NCBI GenBank assembly: GCA_934533075.1
Contig: CAKTBJ010000011.1
Span: 1-64,000, forward strand
Reading direction: 5' to 3'
Source: an uncultured Paracoccus sp.
GTDB lineage: Bacteria; Pseudomonadota; Alphaproteobacteria; Rhodobacterales; Rhodobacteraceae
DNA length: 64,000 nucleotides
The number at the start of each line of letters is the position of its first letter. Positions within the stretch are counted from its first letter, which is position 1. The position numbers were made by a program, and so were the translations under genes. This document shows, one piece after another, positions 52,868 through 62,293 of the stretch. The notes beneath the pieces were generated by a model that was given only the letters and a program-made list of their open reading frames with translations, did no database searches and was not told where the DNA came from.

Positions 52868-54247
52868 ATGACCCGGCTTGCCACCCATACCGCCCACGAG
52901 GCCCGCACCGCCGCGCTTGGCCGCGCGCTGGCGGCTCTGGCGCGGCCCGGCGACGTGTTCCTGCTGGAGGGGCCGGTGGGCGCCGGCAAAAGCCATCTCG
53001 CCCGCGCCTTCATCCGCGCCCGCGCCGGCGATCCCGGCGCCGAGGTGCCCAGCCCGACCTTCACGCTGGTGCAGACCTATGCGGATGCGCCGACCGGGGG
53101 CGAGGTCTGGCATGCCGACCTGTATCGCCTCGCCGATCCGGGCGAGCTGGCCGAGCTGGGGCTGGACGAGGCGATGGACCATGCCATCTGCCTGATCGAA
53201 TGGCCGGACCGGCTGGACATGGCGCCGGCCGAGGCGCTGCGCATCCAGATCGCGCCGCTGCCCGAGGCGCCCGACCTGCGGCGCATCACCCTGTCGGGCA
53301 ATCCCGCCCGCTGGTCGCGGATGGCGCGGGCCGGTGCCATCGCCGCGCTGACCGACCGCGCCGGCTGGGGCGAGGCCTGGCTGGCGCCGCTGGCCGGCGA
53401 CGCCTCGGCCCGGCGCTATTTCCGCCTGCACCGGCCGGACGGGGCGCGGGCGATGCTGATGGACGCGCCGCCGGGCAGCATGGGCGCCTATATCTCGATG
53501 ACCGAATGGCTGCGGGCGCGCGGCTTTCATGCGCCCGAGATATTTGCCGCCGACCCGGCCGAGGGCCTGCTGCTGATCGAGGATCTGGGCGACGACCTGC
53601 TGGCCCGCCGGCTGGCGGCCGAGCCGGAGCTTGCGCCGGAGGCCTATGCGCGCGTCACCGACCTGCTGGTGGACCTGCACAGCCACGCACCGCCGGATTT
53701 CGTGGCCCCTCTGGGCGGGCCGGAACTGGCCGATCAGGTGGGGCTGTTCGGCGAATGGTATGCGCCCGACGCCCCGCCGCTCGGCCCGATCGTCGCCCGG
53801 CTGCATGCGCGGCTGTGTGCGGATGCGGCGCCGGTCTGCGCCCTGCGCGATTTCCATGCCGAGAACATCTTCTGGGGCGACCCGCTGGGGCTGATCGACT
53901 TTCAGGACGCGGTGGCGGCGCATCCTGCTTATGATCTGGTCTCCTGCCTGCAAGACGCCCGCCGCGATGTGCCGCCCGCGATCGAGGAGGCCGCCATCAG
54001 CCGCTATATCGCTCGCACCGGCGTCGATGCGGCCGGGTTCCGCGCCGCCTATGCCCTGCTGGGTGCCCAGCGCAACCTGCGGATTCTGGGGATTTTCACC
54101 CGGCTGGCGCAGCGCGACGGAAAGCCGCGCTACCTGGAGTTCATGCCCCGCGTCTGGGACGCGCTGCGCCGCGATCTGGCGCATCCGGCGCTGGCGGAAC
54201 TGGCCGAAGCCCTCGCCGCCGTCCCCCCGCCCGAGGCCCGGCGATGA
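52868..54247 (+). CDS. Fusion of TsaE (t6A tRNA-modification ATPase) and AmgK-like sugar/aminoglycoside-type kinase
   Basis: The 459-residue protein has two complete domains in one frame. Residues 1-150 are TsaE: Walker A EGPVGAGKSH (Lys41, Ser42), PSPTFTLVQTY, HADLYRL and LIEWPDRL. Residues about 160-459 are an APH-type kinase: LAGDASARRYFRL, LLIEDLGDDLL, catalytic Asp328 in LRDFHAENIFW and metal-binding Asp344 in LIDFQDAVAAHPAYDL. The next gene encodes a MurU-like nucleotidyltransferase, so the kinase half is most likely AmgK, phosphorylating MurNAc/GlcNAc at C1 for peptidoglycan recycling. No stop or ribosome site separates the halves. TsaE is about 150 residues and AmgK about 330 as separate proteins. 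Confidence 0.88.
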   Translation: MTRLATHTAHEARTAALGRALAALARPGDVFLLEGPVGAGKSHLARAFIRARAGDPGAEVPSPTFTLVQTYADAPTGGEVWHADLYRLADPGELAELGLDEAMDHAICLIEWPDRLDMAPAEALRIQIAPLPEAPDLRRITLSGNPARWSRMARAGAIAALTDRAGWGEAWLAPLAGDASARRYFRLHRPDGARAMLMDAPPGSMGAYISMTEWLRARGFHAPEIFAADPAEGLLLIEDLGDDLLARRLAAEPELAPEAYARVTDLLVDLHSHAPPDFVAPLGGPELADQVGLFGEWYAPDAPPLGPIVARLHARLCADAAPVCALRDFHAENIFWGDPLGLIDFQDAVAAHPAYDLVSCLQDARRDVPPAIEEAAISRYIARTGVDAAGFRAAYALLGAQRNLRILGIFTRLAQRDGKPRYLEFMPRVWDALRRDLAHPALAELAEALAAVPPPEARR

Positions 54248-54927
54248 TCCCCGACGCGCTGATGCTGTTCGCCGCCGGCAAGGGCACCCGCATGGCGCCG
54301 CTGACCGACCGCATCCCCAAGCCGCTGATCCCCGTCGCCGGGCGCCCGCTGCTGGATCGCGCGCTGGAGCTGGCGCGGGCGGGCGGCGCGCGGCATGTCG
54401 TGGTGAACACCCATCACCTCGGCGCCCAGATCGCCGCGCATCTGGCGGGGACCGGGGTGGCGATTTCCGACGAATCGGCGGCGCTGCTGGAGACCGGCGG
54501 CGGCTTGCGCAAGGCGCTGCCGCTGCTGCCGCCCGGCCCGGTGCTGACTCTGAACCCCGATTGCGTCTGGACCGGTCCCAACCCCGTCGCGGCGCTGCGC
54601 GCGGGATGGGACGGCGCGCGGATGGATGCGCTGCTGATGCTGGTGCCGCTGGCGCGGGCCGGGGCGCGGCTGGGCGGCGGGGATTTCGCACTGGGTGCCG
54701 ATAACCGGCTGAGCCGGAAGGGCGATTTCGTCTATGCCGGGGCCTCGGTCCTGAATCCCGCCCGGCTGGCCGAGGTGCCGGAAGCGGCGTTTTCCCTTAA
54801 CCGCGTCTGGGACCGCATCCTTGCCGATGGCCGCGCCTTTGGCCTGATCCACCCCGGCGGCTGGTGCGACGTGGGCCGGCCCGAGGCGATTCCGCTGGCC
54901 GAATCGCTGCTGGCGGGCGGGCCGTGA
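54244..54927 (+). CDS. murU: N-acetylmuramate-1-phosphate uridylyltransferase-like nucleotidyltransferase
   Basis: The 227-residue protein has the nucleotide-binding loop LFAAGKGTRMAPLTDRIPKP (residues 8-27), LETGGGLRKALPLL, LNPDCVW with the metal-binding Asp, and a truncated C-terminus lacking an acyltransferase beta-helix, as in MurU. It would activate MurNAc-1-P to UDP-MurNAc, bypassing the fosfomycin-sensitive step. It overlaps the upstream kinase gene (ATGA) and downstream addB (GTGA). Confidence 0.88.
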   Translation: MIPDALMLFAAGKGTRMAPLTDRIPKPLIPVAGRPLLDRALELARAGGARHVVVNTHHLGAQIAAHLAGTGVAISDESAALLETGGGLRKALPLLPPGPVLTLNPDCVWTGPNPVAALRAGWDGARMDALLMLVPLARAGARLGGGDFALGADNRLSRKGDFVYAGASVLNPARLAEVPEAAFSLNRVWDRILADGRAFGLIHPGGWCDVGRPEAIPLAESLLAGGP

Positions 54928-57869
54928 GGGGGCTTTACGCGCTGCCGCCCGGCGCGGATTTCGCGGGCGATCTGGTCGCCGGCCTGCTGGCGCGCCATGA
55001 CGCCCGCCCGCCGGAGGCGCTGGCGCAGGTGACGCTCTACCTCAATGCGTCCCGCACCTTGCGGGCGGTGCGCGAGGCCTTCGACCGCGCCGGCGCGCGG
55101 CTGCTGCCGCGGATGCGGCTGATCGCCGATCTGGGCGGCGGGCCGCTGGAATCGCCGCTGACCCGGATGCTCGACCTCGCCAGCCTGATCGAGGCCGCCG
55201 CCCGCGCCCAGCCGGACCTGATCGCCGGCCAGTCGGTGCCCGCGCTGGCGCAGTCGCTGGCCGCGCTGATGGCCGAGATGCAGCTTGAAGGCGCGGATGC
55301 CGATGCGCTGGACCGCATCGACGTGGGCGAGCATGCCGCCCATTGGCAGCGCGCGCTGGCCTTCCTGCGCATTGCCGCCCGCGCCTATCTGCGCCCCGAC
55401 CCCATCGACCGCGAGGCCCGCCAGCGCGCCGCCGCCGAGGCGCTGGCCCGCGACTGGGCCGAGGGGCGCAACCTGCCGCAGGGGCCGGTGATCGTCGCCG
55501 GCTCGACCGGCTCGCACGGGGCGACGCGGGGCTTCATGCAGGCCGTGGCGCGCCTGCCCGAAGGCGCCGTCGTCCTGCCCGGCTTTGATTTCTCCGAACC
55601 CGATAGCCTGTGGCAGCGCCTGCTGCACGACCGCGCCGAGGAGCATCCGCAGGCCCGCTTTGCCCCCCTTGTGGCCGCGTTCGGCCGCCCTCGCCTGTGG
55701 CATGGCGAGACATCCGCCAGCCCGCGCACGCGGCTGGTGGGGCTGGCCCTGCGCCCGGCGCCGGTGACGGATCAATGGGTGGCCGAGGGGCCGGCGCTTG
55801 GCAACCTGCTGGCCGCCACCGAGGGCATCACGCTGATCGAAGCCGATCAGCCGCAGGCCGAGGCCGATGCCATCGCGCTGGCCATGCGCGAGGCGGTCGA
55901 GGCCGGCCAGCCGGTCACGCTGATCGCCGCCGACCGGGGCCTGACGCGGCGGGTGACGGCGGCGCTGGACCGCTGGCGGCTGATCCCCGACGACAGTGCC
56001 GGGCGGCCGCTGTCGCTGTCGGCGGCGGGGCTGTTCCTGCGCCAGCTTGCCGGGCTGAACGGCAGGGCGCTGGCGGTGGACGGGCTGGTGATCCTGCTGA
56101 AGAACCAGAGGGTTGCGATGGACGCGCGGGGCGAGCATCTGCGCCATGCCCGCGATCTGGAATTGCACCTGCGCGCGAAGGGGCCGGCCTTTCCCGATGC
56201 CGGCTTTCTGCGCGAATGGGGCGGGCGCCGCCCGGACCGTGGCCCTTGGGCCGGTTGGCTGGCCGGCATCCTGACCCGCATCGCGCCGCTGGCCACGGAT
56301 CGGGCCGAGCGCCCGGTTTCGGCGCGGCTGGCCGAGTTGACCGAGCTGGCCGAGTCCCTCGCCGCCGGTCCGTCCGGCGACGGTGCGGCGCTGTGGCACG
56401 ACGAGGCCGGGCGTCTCAGCCACGCGGTGCTGTCGGGTCTGGCCCGCGCCGCGCGCGACCATCACCGCCTTGCCGCGCCTGATTTCGCGGCGCTGGTCGG
56501 CCAGCAACTCGATGCGCAGGCGCTGCGGGCCGAGCCGGGGGCGCATCCGCTGATCCGCATCCGCGGCCCGCGCGAGGCCCGCACCGATGCCACCGGATTC
56601 GTGATCCTGGGCGGGCTGAATGAAGGCGGCTGGCCGCAGACCCCGGCGCCCGACCCGTGGCTGAGCCGTGCCATGCGCCTGTCGGCCGGCCTCGACCTGC
56701 CGGAGCGCGCCATCGGCCTGTCGGCGCACGACTTCCAGCAGGGGCTGGCGGCGCCGCGCGTCATGCTGACCCGCGCCCGCCGCGACGCCGATGCCGAGAC
56801 CGTGCCCGCGCGCTGGCTGAACCGGCTGACCAACCTGCTGGGCGGGCTGCCGGCGCAGGGCGGGGCCGAGGCGCTGGCCGGGATGCGGGCGCGCGGCGCG
56901 CGCTGGCTGGTGCTGGCCGAGGCTCTGGCCCGGCCGCGCGATGCCGTACGCAAGGCCAATCCGCCGGCGCCACGCCCGGCGCCGATCCCGCCGCGTGATG
57001 CGCTGGCCGAGATTTCCGTCACGCAGGTCAGCCGACTGATCCGCGATCCCTATGGGGTCTATGCCGAGAAGATCCTGCGCCTGCGGCCGCTGGCACCGCT
57101 ACATCCGCGCCCCGACGACCCGCGCCTGCGCGGCACCCTGCTGCACGAGATCGCCGAGGCCGTCACCCGCAACCTCGCCGCCATCGGCCCGGATGCGGCG
57201 GCGCTGGAGGCGCATTTCCGCGCCGTCACCGTCCGCGTCCTCGCCGCCAATGTGCCCTGGCCGGCCGAGCGGGTGTTCCTGGACGCCCGCCTGACCGCCA
57301 TCGCCGCACGGCTGGCCGCCGATGACGCCGCGCGGCTGGCCGTGCAGCAGCCGGTGGTGGTCGAGCGCGGCGGCGGCGCGCCCCTGCCGCAATCCGGCGT
57401 GCGGCTGACGGCACGGCCCGACCGGCTGGACCGCGACGGGGCGGGGGCGATCTGGGTCTATGACTACAAGTCCGGGCGCCTGCCGACCGACAAGCAGATC
57501 GCCGCCTTCGACAAGCAACTGCCGCTGACGGCGGCGCTGGTCCTGCGCGGCGCCTTCGACGGGCTGGCGCCGGCGCCCCTGGCCGGGGTTGCCTATATCG
57601 CCTTGGGCGGCGAGGGGCGGACAGAGCCGCGCGACGTGACCGAGGACACCGCGCGCGAGGCATGGGCGCGGCTGGACGCGCTGCTGACCCTTTATCAGGC
57701 TGGCGCGCGGGGCTTTGCCGCGCTGAGCCGGCTGGAAAAGGCCCAGCATGTCGGCGATTACGCCCATCTGGCCCGTTTTGGCGAATGGTCGCTGGCCGAC
57801 AAGGCCCGGCCTGTCCGCGTGGGCTTGGGCGGCGGTGAGGGCATGGCCGAGGAAGAGGGCGCGCCATGA
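54924..57869 (+). CDS. addB: Double-strand-break repair protein AddB
   Basis: The 981-residue protein starts at the GTG overlapping the murU stop. A degenerate helicase N-terminal part (LYLNASRTLRAVREAF, FVILGGLNEGGWPQ, LTRARRDADAETVPARWL) leads to a RecB-type nuclease domain near the C-terminus. That domain has GTLLHEIAEAV (about 735) and VYDYKSGRLPTDKQ (about 850), with the catalytic Asp-Tyr-Lys. With AddA it resects DNA ends for recombination. It overlaps addA by ATGA. Confidence 0.93.
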   Translation: MRGLYALPPGADFAGDLVAGLLARHDARPPEALAQVTLYLNASRTLRAVREAFDRAGARLLPRMRLIADLGGGPLESPLTRMLDLASLIEAAARAQPDLIAGQSVPALAQSLAALMAEMQLEGADADALDRIDVGEHAAHWQRALAFLRIAARAYLRPDPIDREARQRAAAEALARDWAEGRNLPQGPVIVAGSTGSHGATRGFMQAVARLPEGAVVLPGFDFSEPDSLWQRLLHDRAEEHPQARFAPLVAAFGRPRLWHGETSASPRTRLVGLALRPAPVTDQWVAEGPALGNLLAATEGITLIEADQPQAEADAIALAMREAVEAGQPVTLIAADRGLTRRVTAALDRWRLIPDDSAGRPLSLSAAGLFLRQLAGLNGRALAVDGLVILLKNQRVAMDARGEHLRHARDLELHLRAKGPAFPDAGFLREWGGRRPDRGPWAGWLAGILTRIAPLATDRAERPVSARLAELTELAESLAAGPSGDGAALWHDEAGRLSHAVLSGLARAARDHHRLAAPDFAALVGQQLDAQALRAEPGAHPLIRIRGPREARTDATGFVILGGLNEGGWPQTPAPDPWLSRAMRLSAGLDLPERAIGLSAHDFQQGLAAPRVMLTRARRDADAETVPARWLNRLTNLLGGLPAQGGAEALAGMRARGARWLVLAEALARPRDAVRKANPPAPRPAPIPPRDALAEISVTQVSRLIRDPYGVYAEKILRLRPLAPLHPRPDDPRLRGTLLHEIAEAVTRNLAAIGPDAAALEAHFRAVTVRVLAANVPWPAERVFLDARLTAIAARLAADDAARLAVQQPVVVERGGGAPLPQSGVRLTARPDRLDRDGAGAIWVYDYKSGRLPTDKQIAAFDKQLPLTAALVLRGAFDGLAPAPLAGVAYIALGGEGRTEPRDVTEDTAREAWARLDALLTLYQAGARGFAALSRLEKAQHVGDYAHLARFGEWSLADKARPVRVGLGGGEGMAEEEGAP

Positions 57870-60800
57870 GCGTGGGCGACGACGCCACCTTTGCGCAGAA
57901 CCGCGCCGCCGATCCGCTGGCCTCGACCTGGCTGACGGCGAATGCAGGCTCGGGCAAGACGCGGGTGCTGACCGACCGGGTGGCGCGGCTGCTGCTGGGC
58001 GGCTGCGCGCCCGAGCGCATCCTGTGCCTGACCTATACCAAGGCCGCCGCGACCGAGATGCAGAACCGCCTGCTGTCGCGGCTGGGCGAATGGGCGATGC
58101 TGCCCGAGCCGGACCTGCGCGCCCGGCTGGCCGCCATCGGCGCCGGCGAGGGCGCCGACCTGGGCGAGGCGCGGCGCCTGTTCGCCCGCGCCATCGAGGC
58201 GCCCGGCGGCCTCAAGGTCCAGACGATCCATGCCTTTTGTGCCGCCGTCCTGCGCCGCTTTCCGCTGGAGGCCGGGGTGCCCCACGGCTTTGCCGAACTG
58301 GACGACCGCAGCGCCGCCCTGCTGCGCGCCGAGGTGCTGGATGCGATGGTCGAGGACGGCGCGCCGGAGGTGGCCGATCTGGTCGCCATCCATTCCGGGG
58401 CCGGGCTGGACGGCTGGCTGGCGGCGCTGGCGGCCTCGGATGCGCGCATGGCGCCGCCCGACCCGGATGCGACCCGCCGCTTTGCCGGGCTGGCGCCGGG
58501 GGCGGATGCCGACGGGCTGGTTCGCGACCTGCTGGCACCGGCCGAGGTGGCGCTGATCCGGCAGGTGGCCGCGCTGGCCGCCACCGGCAGCGCCAATGAC
58601 CAGAAGCTGGCCGGCCGTCTGGCCGCCGGCAACTGGGCCGCGCCGGGGCTGGCCGAGGTGGAGATCCTTGAATCGGCGCTGCTTTACGGCGCCACGGCCG
58701 CGGCGCCCTTTGGTCCCAAGCTGGGCAAGGTGCTGACCAAGGCCACCGCGGCAAGGCTGGACGACCCCGAGGCGCTGGACGCCTTCGCGCAGCGCGTGGC
58801 CGAGGCGCGCAGCCAGCGCATCGGGCTGGATTTCGCCGGTGCCGCGCTGGCGCTGCATCGGTTCGGCCACGCCTTCGCCACCCGCTACCGTGCTGCCAAG
58901 ACCGCGCAGGGCTGGCTGGATTTCGACGACCTCATCACCCGGACCGAGGCGCTGCTGTCCACCCCCGACATGGCGCCCTGGGTGCTGTATCGGCTGGATG
59001 GCGGCATCGACCATGTGCTTGTGGACGAGGCACAGGACACCTCGCCCCTGCAATGGCAGGTGATCGGCCACCTGATCGAGGAATTCATGGCGGGCGAGGG
59101 GCAGGCCGGGCAGGGCCGGAAGAACCCGCGCACCCTGTTCGTGGTCGGCGATCCGAAACAGTCGATCTATTCGTTCCAGGGCGCCGACATTGCCGTTTTC
59201 GACTCGCGCAGGGCGGTGTTTTCGCGCGGCTTTGCCGATGCCGGCCTGCCGATGCAGGATGCGGCGCTGCTGCATTCGTTCCGCTCGTCCCCGGCCGTGC
59301 TGCGGCTGGTGGATGCGGTCTTCCAGGGCACCGGGGCCGAGGGGCTGGGCGGCCCGCCGCGCCATATTCCCTTCCACGAGGCCCTGCCGGGGCGGGTGGA
59401 CCTGTGGCCGGTCGTGACCCCGCCCGAGGCGCCGGAGCCGGCGGCGTGGGACGATCCCATCGACCTGATCCGCCCCTCGGACGCGCCCGCACAACTGGCC
59501 GAGGCGGTGGCCGAGGCGGTGGCGGGCATGCTCGGCCAGCCCATCGCCGCCCGCAACGGCGGGGTGCGCGCGATCCGGGCGGGGGATGTGCTGATCCTCG
59601 TCCAGCGGCGTTCCGCGCTGTTTCACCAGATCATCGCCGCGCTGAAACGGCGGGGCCTGCCGGTGGCCGGCGCCGACCGGCTGAAGCTGGGCGGCGAGGT
59701 CGCCGTGCGCGACATCCGGGCGCTGCTGGCGTTCCTGTCCACGCCCGAGGACGACCTGTCGCTGGCCGAGGCGCTGCGCTCGCCGCTGCTGGGCCTGTCG
59801 GAGGATGCGCTGTATCGCCTTGCCGCCGGGCGGGGCGAGGACGAGTTCCTGTGGGCGCGGGTGCGCGACCATGCGCCGGAGGCGGCGCGGGCGATGCTGT
59901 CGGACCTGCTGGGCGTGTCGGCGGCGCTGCGGCCCTATGAGCTGATCTCGCGCATCCTGTTGCGGCATGGCGGGCGCGAGCGGCTGATCGCCCGGCTGGG
60001 GCCGGAGGCCGATGACGGCATCGACGAACTCATGTCGCAGGCGCTGGCCTATGAGCGGATGGAGGCGCCCTCGCTGACCGGGTTCCTGGTCTGGCTGGAG
60101 GGGGGCGATACCGAGGTCCGCCGCCAGCCCGGCGCGGCCGGCGAGGGCGAGGGGCTGGTGCGGGTGATGACCGTGCATGGCGCCAAGGGTCTGGAATCGC
60201 CGGTGGTTTTCCTGCCGGACGGGGCGAGGCGGCGCGCGCCTGCGCCGGATGCGATCCTCAAGCGCGCCGATGGCCCGGCGCTGCCGCGCGGTCGGGCGGG
60301 CGCGCGGCCCGAGGCGCTGGAGGCGCTGGTCGCCGCCCGCGCGCAGGCCGAGGAGGCCGAGCGCCGGCGGCTGCTTTACGTCGCGCTGACGCGGGCGGAA
60401 AGCTGGCTGATCGTCGGTGCGGCAGGCGAGGCGGGCGACGAGGAAGCCGCCAGCTGGCACGCGATGGTCGCCGGCGGCATGGCGCGGGCCGAGGGGCTGG
60501 CGCGGGCCGCCGTGCAGACCCCGCTGGGCGAGGGGCTGCGGCTGTCCTTCGGCGACTGGCCCGAGGCGCTGCCCGAGGCCGTGGCGGTTCCCGCCGCGCC
60601 GCCCGAGGCCGAACCCGCCTGGCTGCGTGTGCCCGTTCCCGCACCCGCCCCGCAGCCGCGCCCCGTCGCCGCCAGCCAGCTTGCCGGCGCCAAGGTGCTG
60701 GAGGGCACCGCGCCCGCCCCGGATGCCGCGCTGTTCGGCACCCGCCTGCACCTGCTGCTGGAGCATTGGGAGGCGCTTTCCGGTCCCGATGCCGCCCGCG

Positions 60801-61234
60801 ACCTGCTGGCCGGGGCCGAGGGCGGCATGCCCGACGATGACGAGCTGGCCGCGCTGTGGTCCGAGGCCGAGGCGGTGCGCGGCGCCGGGGCGCTGGCGCA
60901 TCTGTTCGCCCCCGATCCCGGCGATGTGGTGCTGACCGAGGTGGCGCTGACCGCGCCCGTTCCCGGCCTGGGCATCCTGCACGGCACCATCGACCGGCTG
61001 CTGGTCGGCCCGGAGCGGGTGCTGGCCATCGACTATAAATCCAATGCCGGGATCCCCGCCCGTCCCGAGGACGTGCCGCCCGGCATCCTGCGGCAGATGG
61101 CCGCCTATCGCCTTGCGCTGGCGGCGATCTATCCGGGGCGTCGGGTCGAGGTCGCGGTGCTGTGGACGCGCGGGCGCAGCCTGATGACGCTGCCGGCGGC
61201 GCTGCTGGACGGGGTGGACCTGCCGGCGCCCTGA
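57866..61234 (+). CDS. addA: Double-strand-break repair helicase AddA
   Basis: The 1122-residue UvrD-like superfamily-1 helicase-nuclease has Walker A TANAGSGKTRVL (about 25-36), LTYTKAAATEMQNRL, LVDEAQDTSPLQW, VVGDPKQSIYSFQGAD, MTVHGAKGLESPVV and YVALTRAE. A RecB-like nuclease follows near the C-terminus (FGTRLHLLLEHW, LAIDYKSNAGIP). It forms the AddAB complex, the alphaproteobacterial counterpart of RecBCD. Confidence 0.95.
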   Translation: MSVGDDATFAQNRAADPLASTWLTANAGSGKTRVLTDRVARLLLGGCAPERILCLTYTKAAATEMQNRLLSRLGEWAMLPEPDLRARLAAIGAGEGADLGEARRLFARAIEAPGGLKVQTIHAFCAAVLRRFPLEAGVPHGFAELDDRSAALLRAEVLDAMVEDGAPEVADLVAIHSGAGLDGWLAALAASDARMAPPDPDATRRFAGLAPGADADGLVRDLLAPAEVALIRQVAALAATGSANDQKLAGRLAAGNWAAPGLAEVEILESALLYGATAAAPFGPKLGKVLTKATAARLDDPEALDAFAQRVAEARSQRIGLDFAGAALALHRFGHAFATRYRAAKTAQGWLDFDDLITRTEALLSTPDMAPWVLYRLDGGIDHVLVDEAQDTSPLQWQVIGHLIEEFMAGEGQAGQGRKNPRTLFVVGDPKQSIYSFQGADIAVFDSRRAVFSRGFADAGLPMQDAALLHSFRSSPAVLRLVDAVFQGTGAEGLGGPPRHIPFHEALPGRVDLWPVVTPPEAPEPAAWDDPIDLIRPSDAPAQLAEAVAEAVAGMLGQPIAARNGGVRAIRAGDVLILVQRRSALFHQIIAALKRRGLPVAGADRLKLGGEVAVRDIRALLAFLSTPEDDLSLAEALRSPLLGLSEDALYRLAAGRGEDEFLWARVRDHAPEAARAMLSDLLGVSAALRPYELISRILLRHGGRERLIARLGPEADDGIDELMSQALAYERMEAPSLTGFLVWLEGGDTEVRRQPGAAGEGEGLVRVMTVHGAKGLESPVVFLPDGARRRAPAPDAILKRADGPALPRGRAGARPEALEALVAARAQAEEAERRRLLYVALTRAESWLIVGAAGEAGDEEAASWHAMVAGGMARAEGLARAAVQTPLGEGLRLSFGDWPEALPEAVAVPAAPPEAEPAWLRVPVPAPAPQPRPVAASQLAGAKVLEGTAPAPDAALFGTRLHLLLEHWEALSGPDAARDLLAGAEGGMPDDDELAALWSEAEAVRGAGALAHLFAPDPGDVVLTEVALTAPVPGLGILHGTIDRLLVGPERVLAIDYKSNAGIPARPEDVPPGILRQMAAYRLALAAIYPGRRVEVAVLWTRGRSLMTLPAALLDGVDLPAP

Positions 61235-61268
61235 CCCGGCACCCCGCCGCCTGCGGTCCCGGCGCCCC

Positions 61269-61297
61269 TTGACCCGCCGGGAGCCGGCGCCTAGCTA
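61269..61297 (+). promoter_or_regulatory. Candidate sigma70-type promoter of trxA
   Basis: TTGACC (61269-61274), a 17-base spacer and TAGCTA (61292-61297) lie 56 bases before the trxA start. Inverted GCGCCGGC-like sequences between and after them could form structure. This is a sequence match only. Confidence 0.5.
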
Positions 61298-61352
61298 ACC
61301 CTCATCCCCTGCGCCGGCCACGCCGGCGCGCTGCCATTGCAAGGATGCGACC

Positions 61353-61673
61353 ATGCCGACCAAACCCGTTACCGATGCCAGTTTCGACGCCGAGGTCCGC
61401 AAGTCGGACCTGCCCGTCGTGGTGGATTTCTGGGCGCCCTGGTGCGGCCCCTGCCGTCAGATCGGTCCCGATCTGGAGGCCCTTTCCGACGAATATGCCG
61501 GCCGCGTCAAGATCGTGAAGATCAACGTGGACGAGAACCCCGATTCGCCGGCCGAGCTGGGCGTGCGCGGCATCCCGGCGCTGTTCCTGTTCAAGGACGG
61601 CGTGGTGGTGTCCAACAAGATCGGCGCCGCGCCCAAGGCTTCGCTGAAAAGCTGGATCGAGGACGCGATCTGA
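61353..61673 (+). CDS. trxA: Thioredoxin
   Basis: The 106-residue protein has active site WCGPC (Cys31, Cys34) in [13 protein letters not shown], cis-proline in [13 protein letters not shown] and the usual buried Asp. It is the general protein disulfide reductase. It has its own promoter candidate and terminator, although addA lies 118 bp upstream. Confidence 0.97.
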   Translation: MPTKPVTDASFDAEVRKSDLPVVVDFWAPWCGPCRQIGPDLEALSDEYAGRVKIVKINVDENPDSPAELGVRGIPALFLFKDGVVVSNKIGAAPKASLKSWIEDAI

Positions 61674-61697
61674 TCCGCGCCTGATGTGGAACGCAAT

Positions 61698-61725
61698 ACG
61701 GCGGGGCCAGGCCCCGCCGTTTTTC
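61698..61725 (+). terminator. Rho-independent terminator of trxA
   Basis: ACGGCGGGGCC-A-GGCCCCGCCGT is a perfect 11-bp stem with a one-base centre, followed by TTTTC. It is one of the strongest terminators in the window, 25 bases after the stop. Confidence 0.93.
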
Positions 61726-61728
61726 GTT

Positions 61729-62289
61729 TCACAGCCGGCTGACCTTCTCGGCCAGGTCGGGGCGCGGGCGCTCGGGCGGGGTTTCGCCGCCGGTGCCGAT
61801 ATGGACGAAGCCGGCGATCTCCTCCTGCGGGGAAAGGCCCAGCCCGCCTTCCATGAAGGGCCGGTCCTGCGCCACCGGGCCGGTCAGCCAGGTCGCCCCC
61901 CAGCCATCGGCCAGCGCGGCGTTCAGCAGCGACAGGCAGACCGCGCCCGCCGACAGGTGCTGTTCCCAGCGCGGCACCTTGGGGTGCTCGGCGGGCGAGA
62001 ACACCACCGCGACGATCAGCGGCGAATCCCAGCTTTTCACGGTCTTTTCCGCCTGCGCCTCGTCGCGGCCCTGCCGCAGCACCGCCGCGCGCAGCTGCGG
62101 GTGCAGCCGGGCCTGCGCGGCGCGGTCGATCAGCACCAGCCGCCAGGGCTGGACGCGGCCGTGATCGGGCACGCGCAGCGCGGCGGTCAGCAGCGCGTCC
62201 AGCCGCGCGCCCTCCGGCGCAGGGTCCTTCAGCGCCGGCCGGGGATGCGAGCGGCGCGCGGCCAGGAATTCGGAAGCGGTCTTGGTCAT
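61729..62289 (-). CDS. Nitroreductase-family protein (YdjA-like)
   Basis: The 186-residue protein opens LAARRSHPRPALKDPAP, the FMN-binding RRS motif region. RVPDHGRVQPWRLVLI, AGAVCLSLLNAALADGWGATWLTG and GFVHIGTG match the compact NfnB/YdjA group of FMN-dependent oxidoreductases. The natural substrate is unknown. The start ATG is five bases from the stop of the upstream deacetylase gene, so the two are likely co-transcribed. Confidence 0.9.
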   Translation of the reverse strand: MTKTASEFLAARRSHPRPALKDPAPEGARLDALLTAALRVPDHGRVQPWRLVLIDRAAQARLHPQLRAAVLRQGRDEAQAEKTVKSWDSPLIVAVVFSPAEHPKVPRWEQHLSAGAVCLSLLNAALADGWGATWLTGPVAQDRPFMEGGLGLSPQEEIAGFVHIGTGGETPPERPRPDLAEKVSRL

Positions 62290-62293
62290 GGAA

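Noticed and set aside
57758..60982. Minus-strand open frame of more than 1000 codons opposite addA
   Set aside because: Same shadow pattern caused by codon bias; the plus-strand helicase motifs are unambiguous.
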